DNA from: a virus
IMG/VR virus record: IMGVR_UViG_3300006752_000078
Coordinates: 1 to 37,079 of that record
DNA length: 37,079 nt
Strand: one strand, 5' to 3'
Below are positions 1 through 9,699 of the stretch, piece after piece (the stretch's first letter is position 1; the number at the start of each line of letters is the position of its first letter). Under the pieces are notes generated by a model. That model was not told the DNA's origin. It worked only from the letters and a program-made list of their open reading frames with translations, and made no database searches. A program made the position numbers and the translations under genes.

Positions 1-3000
1 ACACCAGTCCCATTTGTTCGTGTAAATGTATAATTATCAGTTGAGTTAGTTACACCTTCGAATACTTCCATATCCGTAGTTGCCCCAACAAACGATACAA
101 TTGTTCCATCATTTTGAGAGGCAAATGTATGAGCTTCATTCGTAAGGAATGTAGTTACTGCATCCGAACCATCCGCACCATCCGAACCATCCGTACCATC
201 CGCACCGTCTGCCCCATCACTACCAGCAGCACCATCTGCTCCACCTTCTACTTTAAATACCTTTGTTGAATCAGATAAATTATTTGCATTGTTTGATACA
301 GATACAGTTAATGGTAAATCTGATTTTGCTAAAGATGAGAATGGAACTGTAAATGTCTGTTGCCCAGTACCACTACTAATTGTACCACTTAAAGATGGAG
401 TAGTAAGTGTACTACCACCAGCTTTTGTGATTGTAATATCACCTGTATCGATTGTATGTGCTAAATTTTGTTGAGCTATTGTAAATACAATTGATGATGG
501 GGTTGCTGAATTATCAGATGAATCATCAAATCCAAATACTTGTGAATCAGATGTGATTGTTAATATTTTTGCAGATGAACCATCTAATCCATCACTACCA
601 TCCTGCCCATCACTACCATCCTGTCCATCAGTACCATCCTGTCCATCAGTACCTTGTTTAGCTTTTGTTAAACTCATTAGTTTACTTAAACTAACTTCAC
701 CAGAAGCTCCACTTGCAGATACTGCTGTAATTATTAACGAACCACTATCATGTCCCATTGAAGTTACAGTAACTGTATTTGAACTAACAGATGAACTAAC
801 AGATGTTGTTGATGTTGCACTTATAGAATAATTTGAAGTTGTATTTGTAATACCTTTAAAAATATTAACATCGGTATCACCACCTGTAAATGAGATTATG
901 TTTCCGTTTGGTTGAGCGGCAAATGTGTGTGATTCATTTGTAAGAATCATTACTCTCGCATCTTCACCATCAGAACCATCAGCACCATCAGTACCATCAG
1001 TACCGTCTGCCCCAGCAGTACCACCTTCTACTTTGAATATTTTAACAGAATCTTGTAATCCATCTTTGGTTGCTGATATTTGAATCGGTAGATTTGATTT
1101 AGTTCCAGCTGCCCCACCATTATTTAATGCTTGTGAGAATACAATAGAACCACTTACGATACCTGTTCCACTACTAATATCAGAATTATTAAAATCAAAG
1201 TTAGTAATATTAGAACCACCAGCGGTTGTAATTGTTAAATCACCCGATACAATTGCTGCTGATAAGTTTTGTTGTTGGAAACTAAAGAATATTTCTAATG
1301 GGTCTGAAGAACTATCTGCTGCATTATCAAATGCAAATACCTGAGAATCTAAACTACCTATTAACAACTTAGCAGCCGTTCCATCTGAACCATCTGAACC
1401 TTGTTTAGCTTTTGTTAACGACATTGTTTTAGATAAACTAACACTAGCAGATGTTGCAGTAATCTTCACACTACCACTATCGTGAGTTAATCCACTAATA
1501 GTTACTTTTTTACCATCATCATTTGCAGTTACACCTGGCCCTCTTGATGAGGATATCGTATAATTGGATGTTCTATTTGTAATACCTTCGAATACTTCCA
1601 TCTCAGTACTACCACCTACAAAGGATGCGATAGCACCAGTAGAATCAGCAGGGAAGGTGTGTGATTCATTAGTTAAGAAAGCAGTTACTGCATCAGCTCC
1701 ATCCGACCCATCGGCTCCATCCGAACCATCGCTACCATCCGAACCATCAGAACCTGCCGTACCACCTTCAACCTTAAATATTTTTAAACTATCCTCTAAA
1801 GAATCTTTAGATACAGTCACTGTTATTGGGAGCTTACTTTTAGTACCACTCACAATTCCACTAAATGTAATAGTACCTGTAACAGTACCAGTCCCATCAG
1901 TAACAGATGCACTTAATGTAGGGTCTGATAATGTATTACCTTGAGCATCAACAATAGTTAAATCACCAGTACCAATCGTACCACTTAAATTTTGTTGATT
2001 TATTGTGATAGCTATATCATTATCAATTGCCGTTGATGAAGATGCAGAAGGGAATGAGAATACCTGAGAATCTGATGATAGTGATAATAACTTAGCATCA
2101 CTACCAGCTAAACCTGCAGTACCTTGTTTGGATTTAGTTAACGACATTGTTTTTGAAAGTGATACACTTGCTGAGGTTGCGGTTATTGTAACTGAACCAC
2201 TATCGTGTGTCATACCACTTATTGTTACTGTCTTTCCACTATCCGTTGCCGTTACACCTGGTCCTCTTGAAGATGAAATAGTATAGTTTGAAGTTGAATT
2301 GGTTACACCCTCAAATACTTCCATATCTGTTGAGCCACCAACGAAAGAAATAATAGTACCATCACTTTCTGCAGTAAACGTATGTGATTCGTTTGTAAGG
2401 AATGTTGTAACAGCATCAGTACCATCTGCTCCATCCGTACCATCTGCCCCATCTGACCCATCACTACCAGCAGCACCATCTGCTCCACCTTCTACTTTAA
2501 AGAGTTTGATTGAATCACTTAACCCATCTTTAGTTACCGAAATGGTTACTGGGAAGTTAGATTTAGTAGAATTTAATCCACCACTATTTAATGCTCCAGT
2601 AAACGATACACTACCTGATGATATACCACTATGTTTACCACTACTATTTGTTACACTATTATTATCGAATCCAAAATTCGTTACATTACCACCAGCAGTC
2701 GATATTGTGATATCACCACTACCAATAGCAGCGTTTAAGTTTTGTTGGTTAAATGAGAATACAACTTCAGTTGGTGTTGCCGAAGTATCTGATGAATCAT
2801 CAAATGCCATTACTTGTGAATCAATACTAGCAACTAAAGTTTTTGCCGAAGTACCATCTAAACCATCTGTACCATCTGTACCATCTGCACCATCAGAACC
2901 AGTCTGTCCAGCAATTGCTTTGGATAAAGACATTGTTTTTGATAATGATGTACTTGCCGAAGTTGCTGTGATTATAATAGAACCACTATCGTGAGCCATC

Positions 3001-3290
3001 GATGTTACTGTAATTGTGTTTGAACTAATAGAAGAACTAACTGAGGTGGTTGAACTTCTACTATATGAATATGAATTTGTTTTATCAGTTACACCTTCAA
3101 ACACAATCATATCCGTTGAACCACCAGTTAGAGATACAATACTCTTATCAGGATTAGCGGCAAATGTATGAGCTTCATTAGTTAAGAAAGCAGTTACTGC
3201 ATCTGTACCATCTGTTCCATCTGTTCCATCACTACCATCTGTTCCATCACTACCATCCGACCCATCACTACCACTTGCAGCTGCTTGAAC
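1..3290 (-). repeat. Tandem protein-coding modules of about 722-780 bp with Gly-X-Asp linkers
   Basis: The VEGG-encoding sequence (plus strand ccacctt) recurs at about 241, 1021, 1763 and 2485, spacings of 780, 742 and 722 bp. Each is followed on the coding strand by a Gly-X-Asp run (plus coordinates about 148-240, 957-1020, 1686-1760 and 2412-2490, with a related run at about 3196-3280 without VEGG). A second, shorter linker lies in each module at about 576-660, 1378-1410, 2080-2130 and 2848-2910. The copies are clearly homologous in protein sequence but diverged in DNA, so this is an old duplication series under selection rather than a recent tandem repeat. Confidence 0.85.
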
Positions 3291-5531
3291 ACCAAACAAT
3301 GTTAAGGTATCGTTTGCTATTGCAGAACCACCAGATGCTACTTCGAATGTTTTTACTTCATATGTAACTGGTGTTGATGCCGTTGGTAATTCATTTGATT
3401 GGTCTGCTACAAATGTATTAGATGTACCTCTAGCACCCTGCAAAGAACCACCTTTACGGAATTCGTAATATACAGTTCCAACGTGATTTTGTTGTGTTGC
3501 CGTTAATGTTATAGTTTGACCTGTAGGGTCTTGGTTTCCTAATGAGTTAAATGTAACAACATAACTACTAGCACCTAAAGCTACTGTTTTAGAAGTGTTA
3601 GATGATGTTGCTTCTGCAAGAGCATTACCCACATCACTACCATCTGATAATTGTAATTGTCCTCTAATTACCAATGCCTCAGTAGTTGGATTCCAAACTA
3701 ACTTATTACCTAATGAAAAGTTTGAACCTGAATCTACATAGAATCCTGTATTAGAATTATTATATGTTCCACTTCCTGCAAATAGTTTATTATCTACTAA
3801 TTTTAATCCACCAATAGAGCCAGATGTAAACTTAGCAAAACCTTGTTGTGTTATAGCGGCTTTCGCTGTGTTTATATTAGTACCCGATGGAGTAAATATA
3901 TTGTTTACACTTAAATCGGCCTCAATGGTTGCATCTGCCCCAATAATCAAACTATTATTTTTTGGGTCTAAATGAAATATTGATGAACTGATTTCTATAT
4001 TAGAATCAGAACCACTAATATATTGTGATGTTTCAGTACCTATAAAAAACTTATCAGTTTTAACATCTAATATACCACCATCGGCAGTTGAGAATATAAG
4101 GTGTCTATCATCGTTATCACCAATGAATTGCATACCAACACCTTGTAGTACATCAGCCCCCATCTTTAAATTATTAGAACCACTATAGATTACAAATCCA
4201 CCTGGCGCAGTTCCTAATGATGCTGATGTCTGTCCTTTGAATCCAACAGAACGCATGAATCCACTACTAGCCCCACCAATCTCTAATCCAGTACCCAATG
4301 CATTTGATATAAAAAGAGAACCACTAATTAAATTTTGTGAACCACCAATATATTGATTTCCACCTGCGAATACAAATGGAGAAGATAATGTTTCCGTTCT
4401 TGATATCTCACCAATTGAGTTAAGATATTGAATTTTTAATAACTTAGGGTCTTGTAAGTTTTCAGATGGCATTGGTATCTTCACACTAAATGAAGAACTA
4501 AATGGTACTGCTACTTCATTTAATAATTCAAATTCACCTGGCAACCCATCTGATTTTTGAAGTACTTTTACTTTATCAACAACACCAGCTATTGGGTCTA
4601 CATCTGTAAATGCTAAATTAACAAATGAACGTTGATTTTCAGTAGTTACGTTAGAACCACTTCTAACATATTGTATTGTATAATCCGATTCTTCAATCGA
4701 ATTGTAAGTATGTTTTAAACCTTCTCTATCTCTAAAGGTAGCTGTGTATGGGTTTTCTAAAAGAATTGTTGATGAATTCAACACCTTATTAATAGAACCA
4801 CTAAAGAAGGTTAGGTTTGTTGGTTTTTCTTTTGATTTAGGAGTAGCTGGTTCTGTATAGTTTGATAAAACTATAGAACTATCCTTCATCTCTTGATTAA
4901 AGGTACTACCATCTGTTATTTGTACAATTGGAGTTCTACCTTTAAGTATGTATCTAACTTTACCTGTCTGAGTTGTTCGATTTAATTTATTACCTGATTG
5001 TGGTTGGTTTTTATAAACTTCTATACTCTCAGATATAGATAAATTTGGTAATGTGGTTAATGGATTAAATATGATTGGAGTTATACTTTTTCTATCCCTA
5101 TCAACATTTACCTTAACCTGCCATCTTACATTATATTTATCTTTATAAGATGGTGGAATCGGGTTACCATCTTCCGTTTTAGTAGCTACACCAATTAACG
5201 TAATTATTGCCTCACCATTTGGGGTGTTATCATCACCTTTATCGTGGTAAATGTATAATGAAATTAACCTACTCTTATCATCTTCGATATAATCAGGTAT
5301 CTCATAGTAAATATCATTCCCATTGGAATCTCTTACATCTATAAGAATCTGAGTACCTTCTTTAAGATTTGTAGGATGGCCTGATATTCTTAAAAGGTTC
5401 TTACCCTTTGTGAGTATTTGAGGAACATCCGACACTCTAAAGAAGCTCGGTGATAATGTAGATTTATCATCAATTAAGACTGGTAAATCTTTAATGTTTT
5501 CCCTAAAAGATTTTTTTAATACTAAAGGCAT
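1..5531 (-). CDS. Giant modular tail fibre / adhesin-like virion protein (3' end outside the window)
   Basis: An open frame runs from an ATG at 5531 (preceded by GGAGATTGA, a good ribosome site) to the left edge without a stop, giving more than 1843 codons. Residues about 1-550 are an ordinary mixed segment. Residues about 550-740 (plus coordinates about 3900-3300) resemble the central part of host-specificity/tail-tip proteins, with runs such as KLVWNPTTEALVIRGQL. From about 3290 leftwards the protein consists of repeated modules, each starting with a Gly-X-Asp run (GSDGSDGADGTDG type), then a conserved FLTNEAHTFAAN segment, a serine/threonine-rich beta-like part with a HDSGS motif, a second Gly-X-Asp or KQG linker, a DSQVFxF segment and a VEGG end. 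Recognised as a fibre by composition, size and repeats, not by a specific family. It likely acts at the tip or side of the virion in host contact. It follows the Mre11-Rad50 gene by 26 bp. High confidence in the gene, moderate in the role. Confidence 0.85.
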   Translation of the reverse strand, partial: MPLVLKKSFRENIKDLPVLIDDKSTLSPSFFRVSDVPQILTKGKNLLRISGHPTNLKEGTQILIDVRDSNGNDIYYEIPDYIEDDKSRLISLYIYHDKGDDNTPNGEAIITLIGVATKTEDGNPIPPSYKDKYNVRWQVKVNVDRDRKSITPIIFNPLTTLPNLSISESIEVYKNQPQSGNKLNRTTQTGKVRYILKGRTPIVQITDGSTFNQEMKDSSIVLSNYTEPATPKSKEKPTNLTFFSGSINKVLNSSTILLENPYTATFRDREGLKHTYNSIEESDYTIQYVRSGSNVTTENQRSFVNLAFTDVDPIAGVVDKVKVLQKSDGLPGEFELLNEVAVPFSSSFSVKIPMPSENLQDPKLLKIQYLNSIGEISRTETLSSPFVFAGGNQYIGGSQNLISGSLFISNALGTGLEIGGASSGFMRSVGFKGQTSASLGTAPGGFVIYSGSNNLKMGADVLQGVGMQFIGDNDDRHLIFSTADGGILDVKTDKFFIGTETSQYISGSDSNIEISSSIFHLDPKNNSLIIGADATIEADLSVNNIFTPSGTNINTAKAAITQQGFAKFTSGSIGGLKLVDNKLFAGSGTYNNSNTGFYVDSGSNFSLGNKLVWNPTTEALVIRGQLQLSDGSDVGNALAEATSSNTSKTVALGASSYVVTFNSLGNQDPTGQTITLTATQQNHVGTVYYEFRKGGSLQGARGTSNTFVADQSNELPTASTPVTYEVKTFEVASGGSAIANDTLTLFGVQAAASGSDGSDGSDGTDGSDGTDGTDGTDAVTAFLTNEAHTFAANPDKSIVSLTGGSTDMIVFEGVTDKTNSYSYSRSSTTSVSSSISSNTITVTSMAHDSGSIIITATSASTSLSKTMSLSKAIAGQTGSDGADGTDGTDGLDGTSAKTLVASIDSQVMAFDDSSDTSATPTEVVFSFNQQNLNAAIGSGDITISTAGGNVTNFGFDNNSVTNSSGKHSGISSGSVSFTGALNSGGLNSTKSNFPVTISVTKDGLSDSIKLFKVEGGADGAAGSDGSDGADGTDGADGTDAVTTFLTNESHTFTAESDGTIISFVGGSTDMEVFEGVTNSTSNYTISSSRGPGVTATDSGKTVTISGMTHDSGSVTITATSASVSLSKTMSLTKSKQGTAGLAGSDAKLLSLSSDSQVFSFPSASSSTAIDNDIAITINQQNLSGTIGTGDLTIVDAQGNTLSDPTLSASVTDGTGTVTGTITFSGIVSGTKSKLPITVTVSKDSLEDSLKIFKVEGGTAGSDGSDGSDGSDGADGSDGADAVTAFLTNESHTFPADSTGAIASFVGGSTEMEVFEGITNRTSNYTISSSRGPGVTANDDGKKVTISGLTHDSGSVKITATSASVSLSKTMSLTKAKQGSDGSDGTAAKLLIGSLDSQVFAFDNAADSSSDPLEIFFSFQQQNLSAAIVSGDLTITTAGGSNITNFDFNNSDISSGTGIVSGSIVFSQALNNGGAAGTKSNLPIQISATKDGLQDSVKIFKVEGGTAGADGTDGTDGADGSDGEDARVMILTNESHTFAAQPNGNIISFTGGDTDVNIFKGITNTTSNYSISATSTTSVSSSVSSNTVTVTSMGHDSGSLIITAVSASGASGEVSLSKLMSLTKAKQGTDGQDGTDGQDGSDGQDGSDGLDGSSAKILTITSDSQVFGFDDSSDNSATPSSIVFTIAQQNLAHTIDTGDITITKAGGSTLTTPSLSGTISSGTGQQTFTVPFSSLAKSDLPLTVSVSNNANNLSDSTKVFKVEGGADGAAGSDGADGADGTDGSDGADGSDAVTTFLTNEAHTFASQNDGTIVSFVGATTDMEVFEGVTNSTDNYTFTRTNGTG

Positions 5532-5557
5532 TCAATCTCCATATATTCTTTTTATAA

Positions 5558-8500
5558 CTATAAATATCTAATAGATGAAAATCCACCTAATTTTGTAATA
5601 TCTATAATTTGGTCTACCATATCTCTTGTTTTATCAATATGTGAAATCGTAACTATGAAATCAAATTGATTCTTTAGGTAATCGAATAATAAATATAGAG
5701 AATTAAAGTTATCCGTATCTAAAGAACCAAATCCCTCATCAATTGCTATGAAGTTTGGACGTGGTAGATTTGATACATTTACCAATGCGGTTCTAATAGC
5801 TACAGATGAAATAAATTTCTCCATACCACTTGTCAATTCTAACGGCCAATACTCATCAGTTCCATACGCAATATATGAATTAATATTCTTACCATCTGTA
5901 TTTAGAAGGATTTGGAAATCTACAATTGGTTGTAGTATATTATTAATCTCTACTTCTAACTTTGGAAGTATCTCTGAAATTAGTTCGTATGGAATTCCAT
6001 CTCTTCTAACACATTGTAAATAATATTCATACCCTTCATACTTTTGTTCCATAAATTCTAACTTATCGATAGAATCATTTACTGTTTGAATCATATTTTG
6101 TGAAATACGAATATCGCCATTGATATCAATTATATCATCATTTAAATCAGAAATATCAATATCTAAATAATCTAAAGAATCCTTTGTTTTATCAATTTTT
6201 TGTTGTATCTTTGTATTATGCTTTACTGATGCTTTTTGTTCTAAAGATTTATTTATGTTATCTTCAGTAGAATCTAATTTACTTTTTAACTCAGATAATT
6301 CTAAATTACAGGATTTGTTTGTTAGTTCTAATTTTTCTATTTTATTAGATAAATCATCTGATTGTGATTTTAGTTCTTGAACTGTAACTAATACTTCTCT
6401 AACATCATACTTAAACATCTCAGATTTCATATCGATAATTTCTTCACCTAATCTATTTGATTTTAGTTTTAACTTTTCGATATCATCAGATAATGTTTTT
6501 GATTTTTTAGCAAATGGTGTATTTTGATTCTTTACACAATGTTCACAATCATCATCGAATGTTAGTGAACCAATTCCATCTAAATGCTCTTGCTTATGTT
6601 CTATATCGGTATTGATAGAATCTAACGAATGTGTAATCTCTTCTAATCTACCAACATAGGATTGGTATTTTAAGTGATTATCTTTTAAAATATTTAAATC
6701 ATATGATTGATATAAACCAGATACCTTATCCAAATCTACAGATAAAGTTTCGATATCTGTAACATAACCATTACATTCTTTCGATTTATCTATTATTTGA
6801 ACTTTTAATTCTTTTTTAAGTTCTTTAAGAGAATCTGTATCTATGATTGTATCATCTACAGGTTTTAACTCAGATACTAAATTATCTTTAGTTTCTCTTA
6901 ACTCATTTCGTTTGTCTTTTAACTTAGATAGTTTATCATTATGTTTAATTAGTACCTTTTCATTCTTTTGTAAATCTTCTTTTGCTTCTACTAATTTATC
7001 AGTAAAGTTTTGATTCTTATAATCTTTTAGTAAAGCACTTAACTCTCTAATCTCATCATTAGCTATTTGATACAATTCTTCAAATACATTCATATCTAAG
7101 AATTGAGCAAGAAGTTCTTTCTTCTCTCTTTGTGATTTCTCAATGAACCCACCACTATTAGATTGATTAGACATTGCTGTAAGAATAAAATCTTCATACG
7201 AACCAACATACTGTCTGATTATAGAGTTTGTATCTCTTCTCTCTTCACCATTTAGAGATTCAGTAGAACCATCTTCGTTTATCCGATAGAAGTTTACATC
7301 AACCTTTACAGTTCCCCTCTTAGGCGACTTCTTACCAACTCTTTCGATAAAGTAATCAATACCATTAATCTCAAAGTTAAACTTACAATCAAACTTTGAT
7401 TTAGAGTAATTCAATACATCCAATGCTTTGTTTGTTCGAGAACACTTATCAAATAAACAGAATGATAGAGCATCCCATAATGATGATTTACCACTAGCGT
7501 TTGGAGCAAAGATTCCATATGCCCCTTTCATTTGTGAGAAATCAACTACATTGTTTGTACCATATGAAAACATATTAGAGAACTCAAATGTTTTTGGTTT
7601 CCATATAATGTTTTTCATTCCGTGAACACCACCCAACTTATTGTTTATATCTTGATTGATGTTTCGTATCACTTCCATTTGTTCATCAGCGATGATGTAC
7701 TTATCTGATAGATACTTTTCCATCATTTTATTTTGGAATCCAATATCTCTTACGTTTTGTAATGTGATGTTTGAATCACCAATAGAATCGTTTCTATCTG
7801 ATAATACTTTTTGAATCGTTAGTTCTTGTACTTTTCTACCAACCTTAACTTCTGATATAATTTTCTTTAGTTGTGATTGTGATGTATCTTTTACCCTAAC
7901 TCTCATACGAGGTTTGTTAGGTATCGTTGGATTACCTATCAACTTTCCGTTCTCAACATCTAAGGTTACATATCCATAATCATTGTGAATCGGAACAAAC
8001 TCTGATTCTTTGGTTTCAATATCCCATACCAAAATACCATGCTCAGGATATTTGGCTTCGGCATGATTCTGCATAATCGTAGAACCACAATACTTTATCG
8101 TACCCTCATCGTTTAATGATTGATTTGGTACGTGAATATCCCCCAATAGAACTAAATCGTAACCATCGAATGAATCTACCTTTACGTTTTTATTCTCTAA
8201 TTGGAATCCGTATTCTGTTTTTACCTTATCTACAGGCGCATGATATAAGGCAATCTTATAATCACCATGCACCTCTTCAGCAGGAATAATTTCTTTTACA
8301 TCACCGAAAACAGATGAGTGTGAAAAGGAAATTCCACCCATTTTCCAAACTCCATCATCTTTCAGATAATGTAGATTAGGATGATTCAATGCGTTTACGA
8401 TTGGTGATAATGCATCTAATCTATTTGGATTGTTTAGATTGGCGTCGTGATTACCTGGTATCAGAATAGTTGGTAACATATCCGATAACGATTTTAGAAA

Positions 8501-8731
8501 TGTTTGAGTCATTTCTATAACTTCAGGTGTCATATCAGTTTTAGCATGAACGATATCACCACACAACACTATGATGGATTTATCATTCATTGTCGATGAA
8601 ATATACTCATAAAGATGGTTAAATACTTCACGATACTCTTTATGTCTTTTTAAATTTCTGATATGTACATCAGCTATGTGGTAAATCTTTTCAATTGTAC
8701 CATCATACTTAATTCTCTTCGATTTTCTCAT
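5558..8731 (-). CDS. Single-chain Mre11-Rad50 (SbcD-SbcC, gp47-gp46) nuclease-ATPase fusion
   Basis: This 1057-aa protein joins two enzymes that are usually separate. The N-terminal third is a calcineurin-like phosphoesterase with all the expected metal motifs: DVH (21-23), GD (58-59), GNHD (93-96), H164 and GDIH (197-200). From about residue 378 it continues as a Rad50/SbcC ATPase: Walker A at 406-417 (GIFAPNASGKSS), a Q-loop near 523, long coiled coils at about 575-720 and 745-895, a zinc-hook CEHC at 729-732, an ABC signature variant LTSGME at 967-971, Walker B FIAIDEG at 994-1000 and a late ISH. T4 gp47 plus gp46 total about 900 aa, so little is missing. Expected role: ATP-gated end processing of phage DNA for recombination and replication. 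Its ATG overlaps the primase stop (ATGA), so the two are translationally coupled. Confidence 0.95.
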   Translation of the reverse strand: MRKSKRIKYDGTIEKIYHIADVHIRNLKRHKEYREVFNHLYEYISSTMNDKSIIVLCGDIVHAKTDMTPEVIEMTQTFLKSLSDMLPTILIPGNHDANLNNPNRLDALSPIVNALNHPNLHYLKDDGVWKMGGISFSHSSVFGDVKEIIPAEEVHGDYKIALYHAPVDKVKTEYGFQLENKNVKVDSFDGYDLVLLGDIHVPNQSLNDEGTIKYCGSTIMQNHAEAKYPEHGILVWDIETKESEFVPIHNDYGYVTLDVENGKLIGNPTIPNKPRMRVRVKDTSQSQLKKIISEVKVGRKVQELTIQKVLSDRNDSIGDSNITLQNVRDIGFQNKMMEKYLSDKYIIADEQMEVIRNINQDINNKLGGVHGMKNIIWKPKTFEFSNMFSYGTNNVVDFSQMKGAYGIFAPNASGKSSLWDALSFCLFDKCSRTNKALDVLNYSKSKFDCKFNFEINGIDYFIERVGKKSPKRGTVKVDVNFYRINEDGSTESLNGEERRDTNSIIRQYVGSYEDFILTAMSNQSNSGGFIEKSQREKKELLAQFLDMNVFEELYQIANDEIRELSALLKDYKNQNFTDKLVEAKEDLQKNEKVLIKHNDKLSKLKDKRNELRETKDNLVSELKPVDDTIIDTDSLKELKKELKVQIIDKSKECNGYVTDIETLSVDLDKVSGLYQSYDLNILKDNHLKYQSYVGRLEEITHSLDSINTDIEHKQEHLDGIGSLTFDDDCEHCVKNQNTPFAKKSKTLSDDIEKLKLKSNRLGEEIIDMKSEMFKYDVREVLVTVQELKSQSDDLSNKIEKLELTNKSCNLELSELKSKLDSTEDNINKSLEQKASVKHNTKIQQKIDKTKDSLDYLDIDISDLNDDIIDINGDIRISQNMIQTVNDSIDKLEFMEQKYEGYEYYLQCVRRDGIPYELISEILPKLEVEINNILQPIVDFQILLNTDGKNINSYIAYGTDEYWPLELTSGMEKFISSVAIRTALVNVSNLPRPNFIAIDEGFGSLDTDNFNSLYLLFDYLKNQFDFIVTISHIDKTRDMVDQIIDITKLGGFSSIRYL

Positions 8732-9660
8732 ACACCTAATAACTTATACTCCATTAACTTCCTTAGAGAAAGTAATTCCGTACTTTTTATTTTTTCATTA
8801 ATAGTTTTAAAACCCATATCTGATGGGTCTGAATCTTTTAGTTCAACGATGTGAACTCCCACTCCATTATTCATAAGGGATTCTGCGAATCGGAGTGAGT
8901 TCTTAAAAGCATCTGAATCTAATGCCAGATATACACTTTTAACACCCTTACTAATTATTTTCTTTTGTAGTTCCGATTGTGGTGATTTACCAAACAATGG
9001 GATACTATTCATTCTAACTGCTATTGCATCAAATACTCCTTCACATATTACAATTGGTAAATCCCAATTAACAAACATCTCAAATCCTACTACATCTTTA
9101 GATACTTCTGGATTCTTATGTTTAAATGCCGTATCGTAAAAACTTCTTCCTACAAAATAATTTAACATACCATTCTCATCATAAGATGGTACGATTATTT
9201 TATGTTTGTATATTCCTTCCTCACAATATCCCATTTGATACTTTAACACCTCTGCCGAACTCACACCCCTTCTATCTAAATAAGATAACGCATGTTTTCT
9301 TATAACGGATGTTGAAGGTTTCCATAAAGGAATATATTCTTTAGGTAATTGAACCACTTTGGATTCTTCGGTAGCTACATCAGTTCTGTATCTATACTTT
9401 CTACTGAAAATAGAATTATGCTCATCCCAAATCTCTTTAGATACTTTGAGTTTTCTAAAAAGAGAACGGATTGATTTACCTTTTTCATCGGATATCCAAC
9501 AATGCCAAGGGTTATCTGCATTAGAGTTTAACTTTATGTTTATCTCTAATTTAGGTTTATGGTGGTTCACAAAAGGAGACCAAAACGCATAATTATCACC
9601 ACTTGTTTTCTTAGCTTTACCTAAGACTGATTCTAGTAAAGAGAGTAGTCTTTCTTCCAT
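8728..9660 (-). CDS. DNA primase (DnaG / T4 gp61-type, TOPRIM domain)
   Basis: A 310-aa protein that should make RNA primers at the replication fork together with the phage helicase. The TOPRIM core is clear: ICEGVFDAIA with Glu207, then LALDSDAF with Asp248 and Asp250. A segment before it (IVPSYDENG... YFVGRSF, about 156-174) matches the catalytic-core entry of DnaG-type primases. The N-terminus (about 23-65) has the layout of the DnaG zinc ribbon (YAFWSPF..HHKP... WHCW), but most of the metal-binding cysteines are absent, leaving one Cys (C54). Length is close to T4 gp61 (342 aa). No Shine-Dalgarno precedes the ATG; a TATATTTA box lies only 7 nt upstream, so a leaderless transcript is possible. 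The gene lies between endonuclease I and the Mre11-Rad50 fusion. Confidence 0.88.
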   Translation of the reverse strand: MEERLLSLLESVLGKAKKTSGDNYAFWSPFVNHHKPKLEINIKLNSNADNPWHCWISDEKGKSIRSLFRKLKVSKEIWDEHNSIFSRKYRYRTDVATEESKVVQLPKEYIPLWKPSTSVIRKHALSYLDRRGVSSAEVLKYQMGYCEEGIYKHKIIVPSYDENGMLNYFVGRSFYDTAFKHKNPEVSKDVVGFEMFVNWDLPIVICEGVFDAIAVRMNSIPLFGKSPQSELQKKIISKGVKSVYLALDSDAFKNSLRFAESLMNNGVGVHIVELKDSDPSDMGFKTINEKIKSTELLSLRKLMEYKLLGV

Positions 9661-9667
9661 ATTGTTC

Positions 9668-9699
9668 TAAATATACAAAAAATATTTGAATTAACCAAA
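9668..9699 (-). promoter_or_regulatory. Candidate promoter TTTG-N20-TATATTTA before the primase
   Basis: On the coding strand TTTG (9696-9699) is followed after exactly 20 bp by TATATTTA (9668-9675), then GAACAAT and the primase ATG. The layout matches the Bacteroidetes -33/-7 pattern (TTTG, TAnnTTTG) except for the last base. The same arrangement and spacing occur upstream of clpP. In AT-rich DNA a chance match is possible. Confidence 0.4.

Noticed and set aside
148-660. Short ccatcnnna repeats that could suggest a CRISPR or minisatellite
   Set aside because: The period is 9 bp, without unique spacers, and it keeps the coding frame as Gly-X-Asp; it is protein repeat structure.
2303-2488. 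Minus-strand 61-codon frame with MGQM/VRMEQM repeats
   Set aside because: Out-of-frame shadow of the same Gly-X-Asp repeat inside the giant fibre gene.
553-2994. Plus-strand frames rich in PSVPSAPSDPS-type repeats
   Set aside because: They are the antisense reading of the Gly-X-Asp linkers of the minus-strand fibre. The minus frame is open for more than 1800 codons and has a ribosome site; the plus frames are broken and have none.
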